64,000 nt of DNA from Streptomyces fradiae ATCC 10745 = DSM 40063 (GCF_008704425.1 NZ_CP023696.1:3458501-3522500), one strand, 5' to 3'; numbered from the stretch's first letter, positions 51,884 through 60,503 are shown. Notes: generated from the letters alone by a model not told the origin. Translations and numbers: made by a program.

Positions 51884-52977
51884 CGCACCCCCTCCCCACC
51901 CGGGGCGGGCAACGGCCCCACGCCCAGCTCGGCGGCGGCCTTCTCCACCATGTCGCGGGCGTGCCGCAGCCCGATCCGGTCCAGGGTGCCGCGCAGTTCG
52001 GCCAGTTCGGCGGCGGTCTCGGAGAGGTCGCGGCCCAGCCGGGCCAGGGACTTGGCGAGGCCCAGCCGGGACAGGGCGGTACCGCGCGGCTCGTCCATGG
52101 CGCGGAACTCCTCCAGCGCCAGCGCGTACGTGTCGCGGGCCTCCCCGTACCGCCCGGCCCGGTAGAGGACGTTGCCGCGCATCTTGTGGTTGTACGCCAG
52201 GGCACTGGACAGCCTCATGTCGCGGCACACCACCTCGGCCCGCGACAACAGCTCCAGCGCCCGCTCCACGTCGCCGTCCCGGACGGAGACGACGTCGGCG
52301 ACGCCCCGCAGCGCCCAGGCCCAGCCGCGCCGGTCGTCGGCCCGGTCGGCGGTCTCGGCGGCCTCCTCGAACAGCGCGAGCGCCCGGTCGTACGAGCCGG
52401 TGTTGCGGTGCATCTGCGCGATGCCCTCCAGCGCCCACACGGTGTGCCGCGCCTCGCCGCGCCGCCGGGCCTCCGCCAGGAGCTGCTCGTGCAGCTCGCC
52501 GACGGCCGCGTAGTCGCCCTGTATGCGCCCGGTCTCGGCCAGGCCCGCGAGGGAGTAGCCCCGTACGACGACGTCGCCGCCGCGCTCGCCCGCGTCGGCG
52601 GCCAGGCGCAGGAGCCGGTACGCGAGGGCGAGGGCGCCGCGCTGCCGGGCGAGGGTGCCGCCGCTCCACAGCGCCCACGCCATGGCGCCGGTGTCGCCGG
52701 CGTCGCGCGCGGCCCGGAAGCTGGCCTTCCAGGCCCGGTCGGCGTCCTCGACGCGCCCGAGCCGCCGGTACGCCTCCGCCACGGCGAGCCCGCACCGCGC
52801 GGCCTCCCGTGCCTGCCCGGCCTCCTCGGCCGCCCGCAGTTCGCGGATGCCGCGCTCCAGCACGTCCGTCAGCGACGAGTTCACCGACAGTGACCCGAGC
52901 GCACCCTGGTACTCGGGTGCGAACGCCTTCCCCCGCCCCGCGGAATCCGTTGTCCCCATGGTCTGACTCACCGTCAC
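51880..52977 (-). CDS. TPR-repeat protein coupled to the polyprenyl synthetase
   Basis: The product is 365 aa. It is made of about seven tetratricopeptide-like helix pairs (for example RCGLAVAEAYRRLGRVEDAD, then MAWALWSGGTLARQRGALAL, then HRNTGSYDRALALFEEAAET). There is no DNA-binding or catalytic domain, so it is a scaffold or binding protein. GTG at 52977 is the longest start; ATG at 52959 is possible. The 4-nt overlap with the synthetase gene argues that the two proteins act together. The upstream gap 52978-53265 shows no gene. Confidence 0.85.
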   Translation of the reverse strand: MTVSQTMGTTDSAGRGKAFAPEYQGALGSLSVNSSLTDVLERGIRELRAAEEAGQAREAARCGLAVAEAYRRLGRVEDADRAWKASFRAARDAGDTGAMAWALWSGGTLARQRGALALAYRLLRLAADAGERGGDVVVRGYSLAGLAETGRIQGDYAAVGELHEQLLAEARRRGEARHTVWALEGIAQMHRNTGSYDRALALFEEAAETADRADDRRGWAWALRGVADVVSVRDGDVERALELLSRAEVVCRDMRLSSALAYNHKMRGNVLYRAGRYGEARDTYALALEEFRAMDEPRGTALSRLGLAKSLARLGRDLSETAAELAELRGTLDRIGLRHARDMVEKAAAELGVGPLPAPGGEGVR

Positions 52978-53265
52978 ATCCGTTCAGCCGTCCGCTTGGT
53001 ACAGGTCAAGACGGTATGAGCGGGCAAAGGTTCCACGAGTCCGCCGCCATGTCGGTCGTGGGTCATACCTGAGTGCTACGCGGCCACGCAGCGTCATCAC
53101 AGAGATGTACGGCTCCGGGGCCCGGCGCCACGGCGAGAGGGGGCCGGGCCGGGAGGCGGACGCGTCGGCCGCGCGGCCGTGCAGAGGGACCGCCGGCCGG
53201 GCAGGGGGGCGGTCGGGCCGGGCAGGGCGGGCGGCCCGGCGGGGCGGGCGGCCCGGCGGGGGCGG

Positions 53266-54237
53266 TCAGTCCAGCAGGGCGGTGAGGCCGAGGCGGGTGA
53301 GGCGGTCGGGGTCGGTGAGGACGTCCAGGGCCGTGACGCGTCCACCCCGGACGGTGAAGGACATCACCGAGATCACCCGGCCCTCGGCCACGGCCATGAC
53401 GCCTGGGGCGCCGTTGACCAGGACCAGGTGGGCGGCCTCCGCGAGGCGGGCGAAGATCACCGCCTGCGCCGCGACCGTCGTCGCGCCGCGCCGCAGGAGG
53501 CTCGGGCGGAGCGTGCCGCCGTCGGAGCGGGCCACCACGTCCGGGTCGAGCACCGCGAGCAGCGCGTCCAGGTCGCCTTCCCCGGCCGCCGCCAGGAACG
53601 CCGCCACGACCTCCCGGCGGTGCTCCGGGTCGCCGTCCGGCGCGGGAGCGGCGGCCCGTACCCGGCGGCGGGCGCGGTCGGCGAGCTGCCGGGCCGACGC
53701 CTCCGTACGGCCCAGCACCTCCGCGACCTCGTCGGACGGCACCGCGCAGAGGTCGCACAGCACGAGCGCCACCCGCTCCGCCGGGCCGAGCGTGTCCAAA
53801 GCGGTCATGAAGGGGAGGTCGCACCCGTCCGAGAGGAGTGCGCGCTGCTCGGAGTCGGGTCCGGGGCCGGGGCCGCCGGGGCCGTGGCCGGGGCCGTGGC
53901 CGGGCCCTGGCACCCGGCCGACCACGGGGTCGGGCAGCCGTACCCGGCCGTCCTCCCCGTAGGGGTCCTCCTCGCGGCGGGCGGCGCCACGGGAGCGCAG
54001 CCGGTCCAGGCAGACGCGGGCCACGGCGGCGGTGAGCGCGCGGTCCGCGTTCCGCACGGCACCCGCCTCCGGGCCGGGGTCCGCGTCCGCGCCGGCTCCC
54101 GGGCGCTCCAGCCGCAGCCGCGCCTCCTCGACCGCTTCCGCCGCCTCGCCGAGCGAGCCCAGCAGCCGGTACGCCACCGCCCGGAGGCGCGGCCGGTGCT
54201 CCTCGAATCGCCGTGCCAGGACCATGCTCCCGCCCAT
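53266..54237 (-). CDS. ECF41/SigJ-like sigma factor with C-terminal SnoaL-type domain
   Basis: The product is 323 aa with ATG at 54237 after GGGGTGG; ATG at 54225 is possible. The region 2 core RRFEEHRPRLRAVAYRLLGS matches the ECF41 start. Region 4 includes ERVALVLCDLCAVPSDEVAE and LGRTEASARQLADRARRRV. The C-terminal 110 residues are the NTF2/SnoaL-like extension (VVAAFLAAAGEGDLDALLAV). A PGHGPGHGPGG insert separates regions 2 and 4. In ECF41 factors this extension, not an anti-sigma, controls activity. An octanucleotide array precedes the start. Confidence 0.87.
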   Translation of the reverse strand: MGGSMVLARRFEEHRPRLRAVAYRLLGSLGEAAEAVEEARLRLERPGAGADADPGPEAGAVRNADRALTAAVARVCLDRLRSRGAARREEDPYGEDGRVRLPDPVVGRVPGPGHGPGHGPGGPGPGPDSEQRALLSDGCDLPFMTALDTLGPAERVALVLCDLCAVPSDEVAEVLGRTEASARQLADRARRRVRAAAPAPDGDPEHRREVVAAFLAAAGEGDLDALLAVLDPDVVARSDGGTLRPSLLRRGATTVAAQAVIFARLAEAAHLVLVNGAPGVMAVAEGRVISVMSFTVRGGRVTALDVLTDPDRLTRLGLTALLD

Positions 54238-54266
54238 GCGCCGCCACCCCGCGTTCCGGTACGCCT

Positions 54267-54354
54267 GTCGCCGTGTCGCCGTGTCGCCGTGTCGCCGTGT
54301 CGCCGTGTCGCCGTGTCGCCGTGTCGCCGTGTCGCCGTGTCGCCGTGTCGCCGT
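54267..54354. repeat. octanucleotide tandem array (GTCGCCGT x 11)
   Basis: Eleven uninterrupted copies of the 8-nt unit GTCGCCGT lie just upstream of the sigma factor start and between it and the divergent TetR promoter. Because 8 is not a multiple of 3, copy-number changes would shift any reading frame that enters from an upstream GTG (54444) or ATG (54426). Confidence 0.95.
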
Positions 54355-54426
54355 GAGGACGATACGGCGCGCGGGGCCACCGCGCGAGATGCTTGGCGAC
54401 GGACCGCCGCCGACCGGGGCCGCCAT

Positions 54427-54457
54427 TTGGCTGAGCGCGCTCACTGAGTATGCTCAG
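54427..54457 (+). promoter_or_regulatory. leaderless TetR promoter with embedded palindromic operator
   Basis: TTGGCT (54427-54432) and TATGCT (54449-54454) are spaced 16 nt apart as -35 and -10, with the ATG at 54462 7 nt further. Between and over them lie the palindromes TGAGCGCGCTCA (54432-54443) and CTGAG/CTCAG (54444-54457). This arrangement fits autorepression by the TetR protein that follows. Confidence 0.55.
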
Positions 54458-54461
54458 CGAC

Positions 54462-55139
54462 ATGTCCGAGACTTCGACACGCCCCACCGGGGTACGGCAG
54501 GAGCGCAAGCGGCGGACCCGGCAGGCGCTTCTCGACGCCGCCCGCCGGGTGCTGGAGCGGCGCGGCATGGCGGGCCTCACCACCCGCGAGGTCGCCGCGG
54601 AGGCGGGCGTCGCCGCCGGTACGTTCTTCGTGCACTTCCCGGACCTCGCCACGCTCGTGGAGACCCTGCTCGACGAGCACGTCGGCCAGGCGCTCGACAC
54701 CGCGCTGCGCACCCTGCCCGACGGCGACCTCGTCACCCGTCTCGTGCACGTCGCCGCCCGGCTGTACGAGAGCTACGACCGCGAGCCGGAGCTGTCGCGC
54801 CAGTACATCTCCGCCGCCCTCTTCCACCGCCACCCCGACGGCCCGACGGAGCGCCGTATGGCGGAGTTCCGCGCCTGGGTGACGGACGAGTTCGCGCGGG
54901 CGGCCGGGGCCGGGGAGGCGCCCGGGCAGGACCCCGCACTGGCGTTCACCGCGTACTTCTCCCTGTACTTCGGCATCCTCGTCGCCGGACTGCGCGGCGA
55001 GCTCGACCGGGACGGGCGCCTGGCCCTGCTGGAGGCGGCCCTGCGGCGCCTCGTGCACGGCACGGCCACGGGCTCCGGTACGGGCCCCGGGTCCGGGGCC
55101 GGGGCCGCCGGCGTGACGGGCGGGGGGCGGTCCGCGTGA
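54462..55139 (+). CDS. TetR-family repressor
   Basis: The product is 225 aa. ATG at 54462 is chosen over 54450 because a -10 element ends 7 nt upstream and neither has a ribosome binding site. The TetR helix-turn-helix is RQALLDAARRVLERRGMAGL, then TREVAAEAGVAAGTFFVHFP. The C-terminal domain is TetR-like, ending in a Gly/Thr-rich tail. Its stop overlaps the start of the FAD monooxygenase gene (GTGA), so it probably controls that gene along with itself. Confidence 0.9.
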   Translation: MSETSTRPTGVRQERKRRTRQALLDAARRVLERRGMAGLTTREVAAEAGVAAGTFFVHFPDLATLVETLLDEHVGQALDTALRTLPDGDLVTRLVHVAARLYESYDREPELSRQYISAALFHRHPDGPTERRMAEFRAWVTDEFARAAGAGEAPGQDPALAFTAYFSLYFGILVAGLRGELDRDGRLALLEAALRRLVHGTATGSGTGPGSGAGAAGVTGGGRSA

Positions 55140-56467
55140 ACGCCCCGGAGGACCACCGGCACGGCGGAAACGGCCGGAACGGCCGGGACCGCGACCGGGC
55201 GAACGACCGGGCGAACGGCCGGGCGGGCGACGGAACACCGCTGCGCGTCCTCGTCGCGGGCGGCGGCATCGGCGGGCTCACCGCCGCGCTCGCGCTGACC
55301 CGCGCCGGGCACGAGGTCACCGTCGCCGAGCGGGCGCCCCGGTACGAGCCCGCGGGCGCGGGCATCGTCCTGGCGGCGAACGCCCTGCACGTGCTCTCCG
55401 CCCTCGGCGTCGACCTGGCGCCGCACAGCCTCGCCCTGCCGTCGCTGGACGTGGTGGCGGCGGACGGCCGCCTGCTGCGGCGCGTCGAACCGCAGCGGGC
55501 CGGCCGCGGCTACGGGCCCACCCGCGCGCTGTCCCGCACCGCCCTGCACACCGCCCTCCTGGACGCCCTGCCGCCCGCCGCCCGGCCGGTCACCGGGCGC
55601 GCCGTCAGCGCCCTGCACGACACGGGCGGGTCCGTCACCGTCCGCTTCGAGCGCACCGTGCCGGCGCCCGGCGGGCCGGACCCGCGCCCGTCCGACCCGA
55701 AGGGATCCGACCCGCAGAGATCCGGCCCCGAGGGACCTGGCGGATCCGGCGAGGAGGCGTACGACCTCGTCGTAGGCGCCGACGGCATCCGCTCCACCGT
55801 GCGCGCCCACGCCGCCGCCCGGCCCCCGGCCCTCCGGCACAGCGGCGTGACCTGCTGGCGCGGCCTCACCGGCAACCCCGGCGTCACCTCGGCCGTCGAG
55901 TCGTGGGGTCCCGGCACCAAGACGGGGCTGGTCCCGCTGCCCGACGGCCGGCTGTACTACTTCCTCGTCCGTCCGGCGCCGCGCCGCGTCCCCGCCCCGG
56001 CCTGGCCGGACGCCTTCCGGCGGGCGTTCGCCCACCACCGGGGCGTATCGGCACGGCTGCTGGACGGGCTCGACGGGCCCCCGCCGCTCCACCACGACCT
56101 GGAGGAGCTGGACGCGCCGGTGTGGGGGCGCGGCCGGGTGCTGCTGCTGGGCGACGCGGCGCACGCGATGACCCCGAACCTGGGGCAGGGCGCCGCGATG
56201 GCCATCGAGGACGCGTACGCGCTGGCGCTGGCGCTCCGGGCCGGCGCGGACGGCGCGGCCGACCGGTACCGGGCGCTGCGGCACCGCCGGGTGCGCGCGG
56301 TGCAGCTGGCGTCCCGGCACGCCGGGTACGTCACGCGGTGGCGGAACCCGCTGGCCGGGGCCGTCCGGGAGGCGGCCGTGCGGCACATGCCGGCCGCGCT
56401 CCAGGACCGCCAGTACCGGGGCCTGGTCGAACCGGCGCTCGCCCTGGTGCGCGAGCCGCTGACGTAG
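55136..56467 (+). CDS. FAD-dependent aromatic-type monooxygenase
   Basis: The product is 443 aa. A repetitive N-terminus (GRNGRDRDRANDRANG) precedes the FAD-binding G42-G-G-I-G-G47 motif. The DG motif YDLVVGADGIRSTVR and the GD motif VLLLGDAAHAMTPNLGQGAA follow, which define class A flavoprotein monooxygenases (PHBH/UbiH fold). A GSDPQRSGPEGPGGSGEE linker interrupts the middle. The substrate is unknown. It is co-transcribed with its TetR regulator, which suggests inducible catabolism or detoxification of a small aromatic compound. Confidence 0.9.
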   Translation: MNAPEDHRHGGNGRNGRDRDRANDRANGRAGDGTPLRVLVAGGGIGGLTAALALTRAGHEVTVAERAPRYEPAGAGIVLAANALHVLSALGVDLAPHSLALPSLDVVAADGRLLRRVEPQRAGRGYGPTRALSRTALHTALLDALPPAARPVTGRAVSALHDTGGSVTVRFERTVPAPGGPDPRPSDPKGSDPQRSGPEGPGGSGEEAYDLVVGADGIRSTVRAHAAARPPALRHSGVTCWRGLTGNPGVTSAVESWGPGTKTGLVPLPDGRLYYFLVRPAPRRVPAPAWPDAFRRAFAHHRGVSARLLDGLDGPPPLHHDLEELDAPVWGRGRVLLLGDAAHAMTPNLGQGAAMAIEDAYALALALRAGADGAADRYRALRHRRVRAVQLASRHAGYVTRWRNPLAGAVREAAVRHMPAALQDRQYRGLVEPALALVREPLT

Positions 56468-56487
56468 TACGGCGGACGGGGGCGGCG

Positions 56488-56793
56488 TCAGCCGAAGTGG
56501 TGGTGGTGCCTGGGGAGGGTCAGGACGGCGCCCCCGCTCCCGCCCTGCCGTACGGCGTCGACCGCCGCCTGGTGCAGTGCGCGGCTCTCCTCCTCGGAGC
56601 GGCACGGCACGGGGCTGCCGGCCATCGTGTACCACTCGGAGCCGCCGCTGTACTGGACCGCGACGACCGCCTCGGTACCGGTCCAGGTGGTGTGCACGCT
56701 GACGTCGCCCGTCATCACCCCCAGTTCGACGGTACGGACGCCGCCCGTCCCCGAGAAGACGTTGACCGTCGTCCAGGAAGCCCATCCGGTCAT
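56488..56793 (-). CDS. 101-aa conserved-type protein of unknown function
   Basis: ATG at 56793 gives MTGWASWTTVNVFSGTGGVR, followed by beta-rich TVELGVMTGDVSVHTTWTG and a C-terminal helix ending in a His run (PRHHHHFG). The regular alternation of polar and hydrophobic residues supports a real small beta protein. I do not recognise the family. Confidence 0.6.
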   Translation of the reverse strand: MTGWASWTTVNVFSGTGGVRTVELGVMTGDVSVHTTWTGTEAVVAVQYSGGSEWYTMAGSPVPCRSEEESRALHQAAVDAVRQGGSGGAVLTLPRHHHHFG

Positions 56794-56989
56794 GGCCGCA
56801 CCCCTTTCGCCGTACCGCGTGCCCGCCGGGGGATGGGGCGCTGGTCAGAAGCGGTGTGAGGTTTGTCCAGCGCTTCCCGGGAAAGTCGGAGGGCGTTCGT
56901 CGGTCCTAGCACCCACCATGCGCTCACTGCCGCGGTCGCGTCGACCCGAGCGGCGCGGCGCCCGCCCCCGGACCGGGAGACAGACCGCC

Positions 56990-58618
56990 ATGGAACCCCA
57001 CGAGGCCCCGAGCCGGCCCCCGGCCGGGCCGGACGAGTCCCCGCACCACCTCCCGGAGACCGCCCCGCCACCGGCGCCCGCACCCACGCCCCCGCCCCCG
57101 GAGACCCCGGCCGCGACCCCCGACCCGCACGGGCCGACCGCCCCCACCCCCGCCCCCGACCCGCACACCCCCGCCCCCGACCCGCAGGGGCCCAACTCCC
57201 CCGCCCCCGACAGGTCGGCCGCCCCCACCCCGGCGCACACGCCAGACACGCCAGACACACCGGACACGGCAGGCGCACCGAACACGGCAGACGCACCGGA
57301 CACGGCAGGCGAGGCCGACGCGGCGGACGCCCCCGCCCCGCTCAGCGTGGCCGCCCAGCTCCAGGAGCTGGCGAACGCGCGGGACCGGCTGCAGGGGCTC
57401 CTGGACGCGGTCATGGCCATCAGCGGCGAGCTGGAGCTGCCCGTCGTGCTGCACCGCATCGTCCGCACCGCCATGGACCTCGTCCACGCCCGCTACGGCG
57501 CCCTCGGCGTCCTCGACGAGAACCGCACCGCACTGGCCGAGTTCCTCACCGTCGGCCTCACCGGCCAGGAGCGCGCCGCCCTCGCGGGCGTGGAGCTCCC
57601 GCACGGCCGCGGCCTGCTTGGCACGCTCATCCACCATCCGGAGCCGCTGCGCGTCGACGACATCCAGGCGCACCCGCACTCCGCCGGCTTCCCGCCCGGC
57701 CACCCGCCGATGCGCACCCTCCTGGGCGTCGCCATCACCGTGCGCGGCGAGATCTACGGCGACCTGTACCTCTCCGACCGCCTCGACGGCCGCCCCTTCG
57801 ACGCGCACGACCAGGACATCGTCGTCGCCCTCGCGGGCGCGGCCGGCATCGCCATCGAGAACGCCCGCCTCTTCGAGCGCGTCCGCTCCGGCGCCGAACG
57901 GTTCCAGCGCCTCCTCCTGCCGCGCCTGCCCGACCTGCGCCCCTACGAGGGTGCCGCCGTGTACCAGCCCGCATCCAGCCCCGCGCAGGTCGGCGGTGAC
58001 TGGTACGACGCCGTACTGCTGCCCGACAACGCGTGCGGCGCCGTCATCGGCGACGTCGTCGGCCACGACCTCCAGGCCGCCGCCGCGATGGCGCAGACCC
58101 GCAACATGCTCAGGGCGCTCCTGTACGACCGGCGCACCCCGCCCAGCGAGGTCCTCACCGCCCTCGACCACACCCTGCACGCCATCACCGAGGCCCCGGT
58201 CACCACGGCGTGCCTGGCCCGCATCCAGCCGACGGCCGGGGGAACCGGCTGGGAGCTGCACTGGAGCAGCGCCGGCCACCTGCCGCCGCTCCTCCTCGCG
58301 CCCGGCCGCCGCCCGGAGTACCTGCACGCCGAGCCCGGCCTGCCCCTCGGCGTCGACCCCGGCCACCCGCGCCCCGACCACGTGCGCCCGCTGCCGCCCG
58401 GCTCGACCCTGGTGTTCTTCACCGACGGCCTGGTCGAGCACCCCGCGCACCCCATCGACCACGGGCTGGACGCGCTGCTGGAGCTGGCCGCGCCGCTCGG
58501 CGACCGGCCGCTGGACGAGCTGTGCCGGACCCTGTGCCGGGAGCATCCCAGCGACGGCCACGACGACTTGGCGGTGCTGGCGCTCCGTCTGCCGCGGGGG
58601 GTGTATCCGGAGCGATGA
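56990..58618 (+). CDS. GAF-domain PP2C/SpoIIE-type serine/threonine phosphatase
   Basis: The product is 542 aa with ATG at 56990 after GGGAGA. Residues about 1-115 are Pro/Ala/Asp-rich, including repeated PDTPDT and TAGAPNTADAPDTAGE. A short coiled coil (LQELANARDRLQGLLDAVMA) leads into a GAF domain (about 140-300). The SpoIIE/RsbU phosphatase domain (about 310-540) has VGGDWYDAVLL and GDVVGHDLQAAAAMAQ with metal-binding Asp residues, then SSAGHLPPLLL. Such proteins dephosphorylate anti-anti-sigma factors in SigB/SigF partner-switching cascades, so a link to the sigma genes at 7-9.5 kb is possible but not shown. Confidence 0.93.
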   Translation: MEPHEAPSRPPAGPDESPHHLPETAPPPAPAPTPPPPETPAATPDPHGPTAPTPAPDPHTPAPDPQGPNSPAPDRSAAPTPAHTPDTPDTPDTAGAPNTADAPDTAGEADAADAPAPLSVAAQLQELANARDRLQGLLDAVMAISGELELPVVLHRIVRTAMDLVHARYGALGVLDENRTALAEFLTVGLTGQERAALAGVELPHGRGLLGTLIHHPEPLRVDDIQAHPHSAGFPPGHPPMRTLLGVAITVRGEIYGDLYLSDRLDGRPFDAHDQDIVVALAGAAGIAIENARLFERVRSGAERFQRLLLPRLPDLRPYEGAAVYQPASSPAQVGGDWYDAVLLPDNACGAVIGDVVGHDLQAAAAMAQTRNMLRALLYDRRTPPSEVLTALDHTLHAITEAPVTTACLARIQPTAGGTGWELHWSSAGHLPPLLLAPGRRPEYLHAEPGLPLGVDPGHPRPDHVRPLPPGSTLVFFTDGLVEHPAHPIDHGLDALLELAAPLGDRPLDELCRTLCREHPSDGHDDLAVLALRLPRGVYPER

Positions 58619-58676
58619 GGGGGACCCGGAAGCGAGGGAGAGACAGCCGCGAGCGACGAGGACGGGGTGTGCGCAC

Positions 58677-59087
58677 ATGACGACCCGACAGGTTCCGCCC
58701 ACACGCGAACGGACGAGCCGGATCGGGGTGCGCCCCGTGGACGAGGTCGAGACGGCCTACCGGAAGCTCACCGCCGAGGCGGCCCGCACCGCCCGCGCGG
58801 GCGGCTCTGCCGGAAGGCGGCACGGCAGGGGCCCGGAGCCGTTCGAGGCGGTGTCCGAGGGGGCGGCCGACGCCTACCGCTGGGCACTGGCCCGCGCGGG
58901 CCGCGGCCCGATCACGGGGGCGCCCACCGGCGACGTACCGGACCTGTCGCGGCTGACCGCCGAGGCCGACGCGGCGGCGGTGCTGCTGGACGACCCGGCG
59001 TGCCCGCCCGACCGGCGCGCGTACGTACGGGGCGTGCACGACGCGCTGGCATGGCTCTGCGGCCAGAGCGACGAGCACGCGGTCTGA
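58677..59087 (+). CDS. 136-aa conserved hypothetical protein
   Basis: The ATG at 58677 is preceded by GACGGGG. The protein has a basic N-terminus (TRERTSRIGVRPVDEVETAY), a helical middle and a C-terminal CPPDRRAYVRGVHDALAWLC segment. It lies 58 nt after the phosphatase gene on the same strand, so co-transcription is likely. No family is recognised. Confidence 0.6.
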   Translation: MTTRQVPPTRERTSRIGVRPVDEVETAYRKLTAEAARTARAGGSAGRRHGRGPEPFEAVSEGAADAYRWALARAGRGPITGAPTGDVPDLSRLTAEADAAAVLLDDPACPPDRRAYVRGVHDALAWLCGQSDEHAV

Positions 59088-59393
59088 CGGGAAACGAGCC
59101 GCGGGCCTCCGCCCCGACGCCCGCCCGCCACCCCGCCACCCCGAACCCCGAACCCCGAACCCCGAACCCCGAACCCCGCACCCCGCACCCCGCACCCCGC
59201 ACCCACCCCTGACCCCTACCCAGGCCCCGTCCCATCGGGCCCCGTACGGGCACCGCCCCGCACCCCAACCCGGACCCACGGGCATCGTCCCGGCCCCCTG
59301 CCGGGACCTACGGGCACCGCCCCGCACCCCAACCCAAACCCACGGGCATCGTCCCGGCCCCCTGCCGGGACCTTCGGGCACCGCCCCGGACCC
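59088..59393. repeat. intergenic region with 7-nt and 64-nt tandem repeats
   Basis: CCCCGAA x 5 followed by CCCCGCA x 4 occupies 59139-59201. A 64-nt unit (starting TACGGGCACCGCCCC) is then repeated about 2.4 times from 59245 to about 59400 with few mismatches. The array runs to the last codons of the minus-strand MerR gene. Confidence 0.85.
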
Positions 59394-59870
59394 CTATCCG
59401 GACCCCGTCCCGTCGGTCCTCGTCCCGCCGGACCCCCTCCCGGCGTCCTCCGTGGCCGCGTCCTCCGCAGCCGTGCCCCCGGGCCCGCCCCCCGTACCGC
59501 CCCCGGCGTCCTCCCCCGTGCCCGCCGCCAGGTCACCGGCTCCCCCTCCGGGCCCGCGCCGGCGCAGCTCCTCGTTGAGGCGCTGGGCCTCCTCCAGCTG
59601 GTCCTCCAGGATGATGATCCGGCAGGCCGCCTCGATGGGCGTGCCCTGGTCCACCAGTTCGCGGGCGCGCGCGGCGATCCGCAGCTGGTAGCGCGAGTAC
59701 CGGCGGTGGCCGCCCTCCGACCGCAACGGGGTGATCAGCCGGGCCTCGCCGAGCGCGCGCAGGAACGCCGGCGTGGTGCCGATCAGCTCCGCGGCTCGCC
59801 CCATCGTGTAGGCCGGGTAGTCGTCGTCGTCGAGGTTGTCGGCGGGGTTGCGCCGTGCTCCTGGAGCCAT
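59394..59870 (-). CDS. MerR-type regulator beside the cold-shock gene
   Basis: The product is 158 aa with ATG at 59870 after AAAGG. The winged helix DYPAYTMGRAAELIGTTPAF, then GGHRRYSRYQLRIAARAREL, is followed by a helix (IIILEDQLEEAQRLNEELRR) for dimerisation. A Gly/Thr/Ala-rich tail is encoded by the start of the 64-nt repeat region. It is divergent from the csp gene. Similar MerR proteins flank csp genes in streptomycetes as I recall, but control of csp is not proven. Confidence 0.85.
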   Translation of the reverse strand: MAPGARRNPADNLDDDDYPAYTMGRAAELIGTTPAFLRALGEARLITPLRSEGGHRRYSRYQLRIAARARELVDQGTPIEAACRIIILEDQLEEAQRLNEELRRRGPGGGAGDLAAGTGEDAGGGTGGGPGGTAAEDAATEDAGRGSGGTRTDGTGSG

Positions 59871-60065
59871 GCGCGCCTTTCGTCCTGGGCGTCCGGGCGG
59901 GGGCCGGCCTCGTCGTCGGACACGGGCCCCGCGCGGGCACGGTAACCGCCGGGAGCGGCGAAAGTCTATTCCGGCCGGTGCAGATTCCCGTACGGCGAGG
60001 CGGCAGAAATCCTCCAACGGGAGAATCCCCCGCCCGAATTCCGTGCGGATGCGAAATCCGCGTGC

Positions 60066-60241
60066 TACTGTCGATCTCAGTTGCAGTTGTGGTTCCCAGA
60101 GCTTCGAGTGCCCCTCTCGCCCCACGGCGGAGGAGCACTTTTGTGTGGCCGGTTCTTTCGATCCGGCACGGGGCAATCATCGCGGCGACGCGAGGCTCGC
60201 GCAGTGCGGGTCCAAAGAATTCCCCGTGAGGAGAAGAGATT
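60066..60241 (+). promoter_or_regulatory. csp promoter (-10 TACTGT) and long 5' leader
   Basis: TACTGT at 60066-60071 would start a leader of about 160 nt before the csp ATG. The leader ends in GAGGAGAAGAGATT, a strong ribosome binding site. It contains several potential stems, such as CCGGTTCTTTCGATCCGG near 60139-60156. Long structured leaders on csp mRNAs are known thermosensing elements in other bacteria. Confidence 0.45.
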
Positions 60242-60445
60242 ATGGCTACTGGCGTAGTGAAGTGGTTCAACGCGGAAAAGGGCTTCGGCTTCATCCAGCA
60301 GGACGGTGGCGGCGCGGACGTGTTCGCCCACTACTCGAACATCGCGACCAGCGGTTTCCGTGAGCTGCAGGAGGGCCAGAAGGTCACCTTCGACGTCACG
60401 CAGGGCCAGAAGGGCCCGCAGGCGGAGAACATCCTCCCCGCCTGA
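60242..60445 (+). CDS. cold-shock protein (CspA family)
   Basis: The product is 67 aa, the standard length. RNP1 K13-G-F-G-F-I18 and RNP2 V27-F-A-H-Y31 are intact. It is a single-stranded nucleic-acid chaperone. It is followed by its own terminator and then by a DEAD-box helicase gene, a natural partner in RNA unwinding at low temperature. Confidence 0.97.
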   Translation: MATGVVKWFNAEKGFGFIQQDGGGADVFAHYSNIATSGFRELQEGQKVTFDVTQGQKGPQAENILPA

Positions 60446-60474
60446 CGCCTGACGACGAGGCGTCCCGACGCCGC

Positions 60475-60503
60475 CGGGGCCCGCACCTTGGGTGCGGGCC
60501 CCG
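60475..60503 (+). terminator. 13-bp hairpin after csp
   Basis: CGGGGCCCGCACC (60475-60487) and GGTGCGGGCCCCG (60491-60503) pair perfectly around a 3-nt loop, about 30 nt after the stop. Confidence 0.85.

Noticed and set aside
50582..52977. Encapsulin family 2 nanocompartment locus
   Set aside because: The synthetase has a disordered N-terminus like encapsulin cargo, but no shell protein gene lies nearby.
48617..53072. Very long plus-strand frames across rtcB, the polyprenyl synthetase and the TPR gene
   Set aside because: They start in the minisatellite and run antisense to three well-supported genes. The predicted protein is low-complexity.
54267..54444. Sigma factor start at GTG 54444 giving a TATRRHGD repeat N-terminus
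   Set aside because: The repeat-derived peptide is not part of the ECF41 fold, and ATG 54237 with GGGGTGG upstream matches the family start.
55136..56467. Biosynthetic gene cluster around the FAD monooxygenase, SnoaL, CmcI-like and polyprenyl synthetase genes
   Set aside because: The genes are scattered, on different strands, with housekeeping genes between, and no core synthase or cyclase is present.
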